From assembly GCA_904382605.1 (NCBI GenBank), contig CAJFJA010000004.1, forward strand, positions 1 to 64,000: DNA of 64,000 nucleotides, in the 5' to 3' direction. Both the position numbers and the translations under genes were made by a program. Position 1 is the first letter of the stretch. Each line of letters opens with the position of its first letter. The notes under the pieces are model-generated. The model had not been told where the DNA came from and did not search any database. It saw only the letters and a list, made by a program, of their open reading frames with translations. This DNA comes from Candidatus Alloclostridium intestinigallinarum. Lineage in GTDB: Bacteria; Bacillota; Clostridia; Christensenellales; UBA3700. Shown here in pieces: positions 34,909 through 41,047 of the stretch.

Positions 34909-34955
34909 ATTTTACTTATTATCAAAAATAACCTTGTCAAGCAGTACCTGACAGC
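34909..34955. repeat. Isolated partial unit of the 50-bp repeat
   Basis: Carries the end and first 33 bases of the unit found in the main array at 35231-35713. It is followed by GGGAGCGCGTGGCGCTCC, the same sequence that follows the last array unit. Confidence 0.8.
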
Positions 34956-35230
34956 AGCAAGCCGGGAGCGCGTGGCGCTCCACCCATGATTAAACCGTGA
35001 AGTGACCGAAAAGGCTCATAACGGCTTTTATCTCTGCAATACTTTGGCTTTTTATTCTCTATGGATAAAATACAATCGTTTACCAAAAATTTTGTTATTG
35101 GATTTTTTTCATATCTTTATAAAAGGAGTGTCCACTAAAGTGGACAGGGGGCGCGTGGCGTTCCCTATCATACCTTGAAGGGAGCGTGGGACGCTCCACC
35201 CCTTAACCGCTGCGAAGAAACATTTTTACT
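34956..35230. other. Gene-free spacer with hairpins
   Basis: No coding sequence supported. It holds GGGAGCGCGTGGCGCTCC-type hairpins (about 34965, 35150 and 35180), a perfect 18-base palindrome TGTCCACTAAAGTGGACA (35129-35146), and an AT-rich stretch (35060-35120). Confidence 0.6.
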
Positions 35231-35713
35231 ATCAAAAATCATCGTGTCAAGCAGTACTTGACAAGCCTGTTTTACTTACTATCAAAAATAACCATGTCAA
35301 GTAGTACCTGACAAGTCTGATTTACTTGCTATCAAAAATAACCTTGTCAAGTAGTACCTGACAAGTCTGATTTACTTGCTATCAAAAATAACCTTGTCAA
35401 GTAGTACCTGACAAGTCTGTCTTACTTATTGTCAAAGTTAATCTTGTCAAGTAGTACCTGACAAGCCTGTTTTACTTAGTATCAAAGATAACCTTGTCAA
35501 GCAGTACTTGACAAGCCTGTTTTACTTAGCATCAAAAATACTCTTGTCAAGTAGTACCTGACAAGTCTGTCTTACTTAGTGTCAAAGTTAACCTTGTCAA
35601 GTAGTACCTGACAAGCCTGTTTTACTTACTATCAAAAATAACCTTGTCAAACAGTACTTGACAAGTCTGTCTTACTTAGTATCAAAGATAACCTTGTCAA
35701 GTAGTACCCGACA
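35231..35713. repeat. Tandem array, exact 50-bp period, about 9.6 units
   Basis: Units begin at 35231, 35281, 35331, 35381, 35431, 35481, 35531, 35581, 35631 and 35681 (last one partial). Each contains CTTGTCAAG, a 5-base centre (TAGTA or CAGTA) and C(C/T)TGACAAG, a near-perfect 23-base palindrome, followed by a conserved T-rich linker ending TTACTT. There are no indels between units, and differences are point changes. The linkers are conserved, so this is not CRISPR. The period is not a multiple of three, so it is not protein coding. Confidence 0.95.
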
Positions 35714-35888
35714 GCGGCGAACCGCCGCGCAGTTGTAGTAACCTACAACAAGTCGACAAATTGCGGGAGCGCGTGGCGCTCCACCCATGATAATCTGCGA
35801 AGTAACCGGGCAATAATGCCGAATTGCTTTCTTCGTAGAATCCGAAAGCAGTACGATTAAAGTGTTCTACCGGGGTTTGGTACGGGTA
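35705..35888. mobile_element. Degenerate MITE-like element, copy D
   Basis: It begins TACCCG at the end of the tandem array and ends TTTGGTACGGGTA. Inside is a block (about 35728-35766) that is the reverse complement of the interior of copy B, and CAGTACGATTAAAGTGTTCTAC (35859-35880) as in copies A-C. The middle carries GGGAGCGCGTGGCGCTCC and a segment shared with 51730-51857. Termini are more divergent than in A-C. Confidence 0.6.
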
Positions 35889-35914
35889 CTGATTCCCGCG
35901 CTCAAATAAAAAAA

Positions 35915-36065
35915 GAGGAGAAACCTTGCTTTAAGCCCGCCGTTGATCGTGAAAACTTGTAATAGGGTGATAAGGTTTATCATGTCGGTTTTTTGCTTAA
36001 AGACAAGGTCGCTCCCCAAAAGTTGAAGGAACGGCCGGTCTGACTTGCGCCGTTCTTCTTTTTTG
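35915..36065 (+). ncRNA. Candidate structured RNA with intrinsic terminator
   Basis: ACCTTGCTTTAAGC (35923-35936) pairs with GCTTAAAGACAAGGT (35995-36009, one bulge), enclosing a TGATAA-GGT-TTATCA hairpin (35968-35982). Further on, GAAGGAACGGC and GCCGTTCTTC (36025-36060) form a stem followed by TTTTTT. The terminator is oriented for a plus-strand transcript, yet no plus-strand gene precedes it. No known family recognised, and the promoter is not clear. Confidence 0.45.
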
Positions 36066-36074
36066 ACGTGTCTT

Positions 36075-36335
36075 TTACTCTTTCTTTTCTTCCCTTTCCT
36101 TTCTTTCCAACTCCTTCACGTCAAGCACGGACTTGCGCAAAAGGCAGGCGAAGAGGAATATTATACTTGCGCCGACAAGCTGCGCCGGCCATATAAGGGT
36201 AAGCAGCATGCCGCCCGGATCAGTCGGATAAGACACGGCGGCTACCACGGAAATAATAAACTCCGCCAAAAACGCTATAGTGTAGACTATAAGCATTACC
36301 AGCCAGCACAAGCGCATAAGTTTTGCCTGTTTCAT
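36075..36335 (-). CDS. Small two-helix membrane protein, unknown function
   Basis: An 86-residue protein with two transmembrane helices (about 9-32 and 42-66) and a strongly charged C-terminal tail (DVKELERKEREEKKE). Start at 36335 after AAAGGAG; an upstream in-frame ATG at 36425 is rejected. No family recognised. It stands alone between repeat regions. Confidence 0.65.
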   Translation of the reverse strand: MKQAKLMRLCWLVMLIVYTIAFLAEFIISVVAAVSYPTDPGGMLLTLIWPAQLVGASIIFLFACLLRKSVLDVKELERKEREEKKE

Positions 36336-36560
36336 AATTTTTCTCCTTTTATCTTTCCGTATATACGGTTGCTGTACCCGTTCCCTTTTTACACGCAAAT
36401 ATCCGTGTAAAAAATACCCCTCCATTTATATGACGGAATTTTTAGGGCAAAATGTGACATAAAAATAATTATTTTACATAAACTTTACAAAAGTGCCGTA
36501 TATAAGCACCCTTACGGAGCGTAAACGCCGTGCTCTTCACTACGGCGTGCCGCCACAGGC
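36336..36560. other. Intergenic region without gene
   Basis: AT-rich leader of the small membrane protein followed by GC-rich hairpin-prone sequence (CGCCGTG...CACGGCG type around 36527-36551). No gene supported. Confidence 0.5.
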
Positions 36561-36778
36561 TGATTGCTCTTTGAAAGATCAAAGCGGAATTTCAAAGCTA
36601 ATATCTTCGCAATGCCTTTAATTCTTTTCCTTGTTAAAAGCCGCGCTCAAACGCACCGGAAGCGCCGTGCGCTTCACCACTGATTACTCTTTGAAATGAC
36701 AAAACGGAATTTCTAAGCAATTATCTTCGCAATACCCTTAATTTTCACCTTGTTAAAAGTCGCACTTAAACGCACCGC
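36561..36778. repeat. Tandem direct repeat, two copies, period 120 bp
   Basis: TGATT(G/A)CTCTTTGAAA at 36561 and 36681 begins two copies of about 98-118 bases, sharing ATCTTCGCAAT, CTTGTTAAAAG and AACGCACCG blocks. No open frame is conserved between copies. Confidence 0.75.
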
Positions 36779-36796
36779 GAAGAAGTGCCCTAATGC

Positions 36797-36900
36797 TAGG
36801 AAAGGCAATCTTTTTACGACAGGAGCGTACTAAGCGTACGTGACTGAGGAAAAAGTTGGCTTGACACCGCAGGAGGGTGCTTATGCGCGGCGCCCTCGCG
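36797..36900. repeat. Conserved sequence element, copy 2 with hairpin
   Basis: Contains the 20-base sequence shared with 81-100. Here it completes a hairpin: CAATCTTTTT...GCGTAC and GTACG...AAAAAGTTG pair around a TAAGC loop, with an internal GACAGGA/TGACTGAGGA loop that could adopt a kink-turn-like fold. Family unknown. Confidence 0.5.
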
Positions 36901-36926
36901 GGCGAAAAACGCGTAAGAAAAAATAA

Positions 36927-36947
36927 CGAGAGGCTTGCAGCCTCTCG
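36927..36947 (-). terminator. Terminator after metA
   Basis: CGAGAGGCT-TGC-AGCCTCTCG hairpin; the minus strand continues TTATTTTTTC. Confidence 0.85.
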
Positions 36948-36994
36948 CGTATTTTTGAATTAACTTTTTTCGCTCTGTTTAGTTTCCACCCTGT

Positions 36995-37897
36995 TTAATT
37001 GATGATATAAGGCGTAACCTGATACACATAGTTCAGCCAGTTGTTGAACAAAAGCGTCGCGGTTGAACGCCACTTCATATTCACGCGGTTTGTGTCGCCG
37101 TCGATAAAGTAATGGACGGGCGGCTTTATGGGCAGACCTTTGTCCAGGTCGCGGAGATATTCCGAACGCAGGGTAAAGCGGTCGTATTCGCTGTGTCCGG
37201 TAAAGAAGAACTTTTTATTGTCCTTGCTCTTGGCTATGGAAAGACCGCATTGGTCGCCCACGGCAAGCACCTTGATGTCCTTACACTGTGCGACGGCGAC
37301 TTCGTCCACGGCGGTATGCCTGGACATGGGAATGTGCATAATGTCGTTCATGCCGCGCAAAAGCGGTTCGTTTTCGTCGAGCGAACGCACGCGGTACACT
37401 CCGAACAGCTTTTCGGGCAGTAAGACTTTGCCTATGCCGTAATAGTGGTAAAGCGCCGCCTGCGCGCCCCAGCAGATGAACACGGTGGACGTGATGTATT
37501 TATCCGCGTAGTCCATTATGCGGGTGAGCTCCTCCCAATAAGCCACCTGCTCGAACGGCAGGGTTTCCACGGGCGCGCCCGTGATTATCATGCCGTCGAA
37601 ATGGCGGGAAGATATCTGGTCGAAAGTCTTGTAGAACTTGTCCAGATGCTCCAAAGGGGTGTGCGTACCCGTGTAACTGCCCGTTTTTACCAGCGTGATA
37701 TTCACTTGCAGCGGAGAATTACCCAAAAGGCGCATGAGCTGGGTTTCCGTATCCACTTTGGTAGGCATCAGGTTGACGATGGCTATTTCAATGGGACGGA
37801 TATCCTGGCGCGTGGCGCGCGCGTGCGACATTACGAATATATTCTCCCGCGCGAGTATATCGTGCGCAGGCAGCGATTTGGGTATTACTATCGGCAT
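36995..37897 (-). CDS. metAA: Homoserine O-acetyltransferase (MetA family)
   Basis: A 300-residue enzyme activating homoserine for methionine synthesis. The nucleophile is C142 in FICWGAQAAL; His and Glu of the catalytic set lie in GHSEYDRF. Position 111 is Glu (GAPVETLPFEQV); in characterised MetA proteins Glu111 gives acetyl-CoA specificity and Gly111 succinyl-CoA, so acetylation is predicted. It follows metY by 11 bases with a GAGGAG site; MetY uses O-acetylhomoserine, which fits. Confidence 0.93.
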   Translation of the reverse strand: MPIVIPKSLPAHDILARENIFVMSHARATRQDIRPIEIAIVNLMPTKVDTETQLMRLLGNSPLQVNITLVKTGSYTGTHTPLEHLDKFYKTFDQISSRHFDGMIITGAPVETLPFEQVAYWEELTRIMDYADKYITSTVFICWGAQAALYHYYGIGKVLLPEKLFGVYRVRSLDENEPLLRGMNDIMHIPMSRHTAVDEVAVAQCKDIKVLAVGDQCGLSIAKSKDNKKFFFTGHSEYDRFTLRSEYLRDLDKGLPIKPPVHYFIDGDTNRVNMKWRSTATLLFNNWLNYVYQVTPYIIN

Positions 37898-37908
37898 TTT
37901 TTCTCCTC

Positions 37909-39180
37909 TTACCTGGCGGCGGCAAGCGCTGCAAGCATATCCTGTATTATATCTTCCTTGTCCTCTATGCCCACGGATACGCGGATAAGGTTGTCCGGTA
38001 CGCCGGCTTTGACAAGTTCTTCGTCGCTAAGCTGGCGGTGGGTGGTGGTTGCGGGGTGAAGCACGCAGGTGCGCACGTCGGCGATGTGCGTGACTATCCT
38101 GGCGAGTTTAAGCGCCTTCATGAACTTGTTGGCGGCAGCCCTGCCCCCTTTTATTCCGAAGGTGATCATACCCGAACAGCCCCCGTCGAAATACTTTTCC
38201 GCAAGCGCGTGCATGGGGTCGCCTTCCAGACCGGGATAGCGCACCCATTCCACGTTGTCCTGTTCCTTCAAAGCCTTGGCAAGGGCGAGCGCGTTTTCGC
38301 TGTGCGCCTTCATTCTCAGGTGCATGGTTTCCATGCCCATATTGGTGAGATAGGCGTTGAACGGGGACATACAACAACCCATATCGCGCAGCATCTGCGC
38401 CCTTATCTTCACCACGAAAGCGGCGCTTCCGCACGCGGTCTGATATACCATGCCGTGGTAGCTTGCGTCGGGAGTGGTGAACATGGGATAACGCGCGTTG
38501 CCCGTGAAATCCAGCTTGTCCGAGCATACCACGATGCCGCCCAAACTGCTTGCGTGTCCGTCCATGTACTTTGTGGTGGAGTGGACGACTACGTCCGCGC
38601 CCCACTCGAACGGGCGGTGAAGCACGGGAGTGGTAAGCGTGTTGTCTATCATGAGCAGTACGCCGTGTTTGCGGCATACGGGCACGACCTTTTCATAGTC
38701 GAAGATATCCATGCCGGGATTGGCTATGGATTCGCCGTAAATAAGGCGCGTCCTGTCGTCGATGAGCTTTTCTATATCCTCGGCGGAGGTTTCCGCGTCG
38801 ATAAAGCGGCATTCTATGCCCAGCCTGCGCAAAGTCACGTTGAACAGATTGAACGTGCCGCCGTAAATTTTGGCGTATGATATTATGTTGTCGCCCGCGC
38901 TGCACACGTTGGTTACCGCCATTAAAATCGCGGACATACCCGAGGACGCGGTGATAGCCGCGGCGCCGCCTTCAAGCGCGGCAACTTTTTTTTCGAGCGC
39001 GTCGCAGGTGGGGTTACCCAGGCGCGAATACATAAAGCCGGGGTCCTTCAGATCGAATACCTGCGCCAGCTGTTCGGGCGTGTCGTAGGCAAAGGTGGTG
39101 CTTTGGTACAAAGGCAGTACCCTGGGACCTCCGTTTGAAGGCTTGTAGCCTTCCTGAACGCATTTAGTGCCTTCTTTCAT
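37909..39180 (-). CDS. metY: O-acetylhomoserine sulfhydrylase (MetY)
   Basis: A 423-residue PLP enzyme of the Cys/Met metabolism family. The PLP lysine is in VVHSTTKYMDGHASSLGG; upstream blocks are ALEGGAAAITASSGMSAI and LLMIDNTLTTP. It converts O-acetylhomoserine and sulfide to homocysteine. Its pairing with an acetyl-type MetA makes direct sulfhydrylation the likely route. AAGGAGG precedes the ATG. It lies between smpB (31 bases upstream) and metA; no SAM riboswitch is present in that short gap. Confidence 0.93.
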   Translation of the reverse strand: MKEGTKCVQEGYKPSNGGPRVLPLYQSTTFAYDTPEQLAQVFDLKDPGFMYSRLGNPTCDALEKKVAALEGGAAAITASSGMSAILMAVTNVCSAGDNIISYAKIYGGTFNLFNVTLRRLGIECRFIDAETSAEDIEKLIDDRTRLIYGESIANPGMDIFDYEKVVPVCRKHGVLLMIDNTLTTPVLHRPFEWGADVVVHSTTKYMDGHASSLGGIVVCSDKLDFTGNARYPMFTTPDASYHGMVYQTACGSAAFVVKIRAQMLRDMGCCMSPFNAYLTNMGMETMHLRMKAHSENALALAKALKEQDNVEWVRYPGLEGDPMHALAEKYFDGGCSGMITFGIKGGRAAANKFMKALKLARIVTHIADVRTCVLHPATTTHRQLSDEELVKAGVPDNLIRVSVGIEDKEDIIQDMLAALAAAR

Positions 39181-39211
39181 ATTGTCCTCCTTGGCGGCGT
39201 AGCCGCAAATT

Positions 39212-39670
39212 TTATCTGGTGTTATATTGTTTAAGCGTGCGCTCTATGTCGCGCTTTGCGTCGCGGTCGGCAATGGCGCGGCGCTTGTCGTGCCCTTCCT
39301 TACCCTTGGCAAGCCCCACTTCCACCTTTACAAGTCCCTTTTTGAAGTAAGCCCTTGTGGGAACCACGGTGTAGCCCTTTGCCTCCGTCTTTCCGCGCAG
39401 TTTGTTTATTTCCGCCTTGCTCAGCAAAAGCACGCGTGTGCGCTTGGCGTCCGTATTGAAGTAACTGCCCTTTTCATAGGGTTTTATATGCGCGTTTACC
39501 AAAAGCGCCTGCCCGCCCCTGAATATGACAAAACTGTCGCGCAGGCTGAAATGCCCGCCGCGCACCGACTTGACCTCCGCGCCCGTGAGCACGACGCCCG
39601 CTTCGTACGTTTCTTCGATAAAGTAATCGTGAAACGCCTTTTTGTTGTTATCTATGATCTTTACGTCCAT
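39212..39670 (-). CDS. smpB: SsrA-binding protein SmpB
   Basis: A 152-residue tmRNA-binding protein of trans-translation. Conserved blocks are KAFHDYFIEETYEAGVVLTG, EVKSVRGGHFSLRDSF, NAHIKPYEKGSYFN and RTRVLLLSKAEI, and the basic C-terminal tail. The only Shine-Dalgarno, GGAGG, lies in the 3' arm of the hairpin that also terminates secG (39680-39705), so initiation may compete with hairpin formation. Downstream of secG, as in many Firmicutes, but with no rnr gene between them. Confidence 0.96.
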   Translation of the reverse strand: MDVKIIDNNKKAFHDYFIEETYEAGVVLTGAEVKSVRGGHFSLRDSFVIFRGGQALLVNAHIKPYEKGSYFNTDAKRTRVLLLSKAEINKLRGKTEAKGYTVVPTRAYFKKGLVKVEVGLAKGKEGHDKRRAIADRDAKRDIERTLKQYNTR

Positions 39671-39679
39671 ATATCAAAA

Positions 39680-39705
39680 AATCCTCCGCTTTGATACGGA
39701 GGATT
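39680..39705 (-). terminator. Terminator/attenuator hairpin between secG and smpB
   Basis: AATCCTCCG-loop-CGGAGGATT; the minus strand continues TTTTG. The right arm contains the smpB Shine-Dalgarno. Confidence 0.7.
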
Positions 39706-39725
39706 GTCGTTTGCCTTATCCCTTC

Positions 39726-40016
39726 TCAGACGCCCGCAAGGCTGTCCCATATCAAATACAAAACGAAATATCCGACAGAGAAGAGCAACATCAGCACGCC
39801 GCATATGACGGTGCCGATTTTAAGATTCCTGTCCTTGCTGCGGGGCTTTTTGCCCACGTACGTTTCGGTAGAGCCGCCTCCGATAGCGGATATATTATCG
39901 CTGCTGCCCTTCTGCAGCAGAACGAGCACGATGGTAGCGATACCCGAAAGCGCCATTAAAATCATAAAAATGGGCTGCAGGTAATCCATTACTTGTGCGA
40001 AAGTATCACTAGACAT
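39726..40016 (-). CDS. secG: Preprotein translocase subunit SecG
   Basis: A 96-residue membrane protein with helices at about 14-34 and 68-90. The family segment VLLQKGSSDNISAIGGGSTE lies between them. It is a non-essential part of the SecYEG channel. CGGAGGAT precedes ATG. Promoter at 40047-40075. Longer than typical (about 75) because of extra N-terminal residues and the KPRSKDRN loop. Confidence 0.93.
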   Translation of the reverse strand: MSSDTFAQVMDYLQPIFMILMALSGIATIVLVLLQKGSSDNISAIGGGSTETYVGKKPRSKDRNLKIGTVICGVLMLLFSVGYFVLYLIWDSLAGV

Positions 40017-40046
40017 TAGCTATCCTCCGATATTGATTGCCATACT

Positions 40047-40075
40047 ATATTACCACAACGAAGAGAGCTTTTCAA
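40047..40075 (-). promoter_or_regulatory. Promoter of the secG-smpB-metY-metA group
   Basis: TTGAAA, 17-base spacer, TAATAT on the minus strand with TGG before the -10. Confidence 0.6.
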
Positions 40076-40142
40076 GCGTTTTGCACATAAATTTCGCCGT
40101 ACTTTGTAAAAAACAGCTGTATTTATAATATTATATACCTTA

Positions 40143-40811
40143 TTACAACGCCTTGTAAATACATTCGGCTATTTCATCGGCGTAGCTCCGCGTTTTCAGA
40201 AGTTTGAGGTCCTCGGCGTTGGAGATAAAGCCGCACTCCACGATGACGGAGGGAATGGACGAACATTTTGCGATGAAGTAATCTCCCGCAAGCGCGGAAT
40301 AATTTCTGCCGCTGTATTTGGAATTTACGTAGGTATTGAATACGCCCTGCAGTTTTACCGCGAACGGTCCGCCGTATCCGCTGTCGCCGTAAAACACCTG
40401 TATTCCGCGGCGGTAGGATTGTGTATATTTATTAACGTGAATGCTTATCACCGCGTCCGCGCCCGAAGCGTTTATTATCTCCGCCCTTTTCCGCATATCT
40501 TCCTTCTTGGTAACGCCCAGCGCGCCCTCGTCTTTCCTTGTAAGAATAACGCGTACTCCGCCCCCTTCAAGCCGCTTTTTTACGCGTTTGGTAATGGCAA
40601 GATTGAGGTCGGACTCCCTGTCGCCGTCCTTTGAAACCACGCCGCCGTCAAAGCCTCCGTGACCCGCGTCCAGCACCACGGTCACTTCGGGGATAGTGGC
40701 GGAAGCCTGCGCCGCGGCTCCGCCCGCCGCCGCCAGGGCGATAACAACCAGAACGAGCGCGAACGCAAGGGGCTTTATCCACTTTAACGAGATTACAGCA
40801 ATTTTACGCAT
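40143..40811 (-). CDS. cwlD: N-acetylmuramoyl-L-alanine amidase, CwlD-like
   Basis: A 222-residue Amidase_3 protein. A signal/anchor helix (about 12-35) precedes the zinc amidase. Ligand-bearing motifs are VLDAGHGGFDGG (His), a Glu in GDRESDLNLA, SIHVNKY (His) and the catalytic Glu in VIVECGFISNAED. Size and layout match CwlD, which makes muramic-delta-lactam in the spore cortex. It lies upstream of spoIIE in the same direction but 236 bases away, so separate transcription is likely. Confidence 0.85.
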   Translation of the reverse strand: MRKIAVISLKWIKPLAFALVLVVIALAAAGGAAAQASATIPEVTVVLDAGHGGFDGGVVSKDGDRESDLNLAITKRVKKRLEGGGVRVILTRKDEGALGVTKKEDMRKRAEIINASGADAVISIHVNKYTQSYRRGIQVFYGDSGYGGPFAVKLQGVFNTYVNSKYSGRNYSALAGDYFIAKCSSIPSVIVECGFISNAEDLKLLKTRSYADEIAECIYKAL

Positions 40812-41047
40812 ATATCCGTTTTTTTACCCTTAATTTTCCGAAAAAGGCGAGTTATCCCCATAGTTATCCCCATAAACATATATTTGTGTGGAAAACTTTC
40901 GCCTTCTTTCTTTTATACATTATTCTGAATAAATTCAAATTATGCGGCTTTCCGGTGGTTTTCCCCGCGCTTATAAAAAAGCAATTTATTGAGTATTATT
41001 CCATACTTTGAACGCCGCGCGGCGGCGCGGATACCGCAGACGCAAAA

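Noticed and set aside
35231..35713. CRISPR array
   Set aside because: Units have a constant 50-bp period but the putative spacers are as conserved as the palindromes, and no cas gene is near.
39181..39211. SAM riboswitch in front of metY-metA
   Set aside because: Only 31 bases separate metY from smpB; no room for the aptamer and no SAM motif upstream of secG.
40852..40872. Two DnaA-box-like TTATCCCCA sequences (replication origin)
   Set aside because: They differ from TTATNCACA, are only two, and no dnaA, dnaN or AT-rich unwinding region is present.
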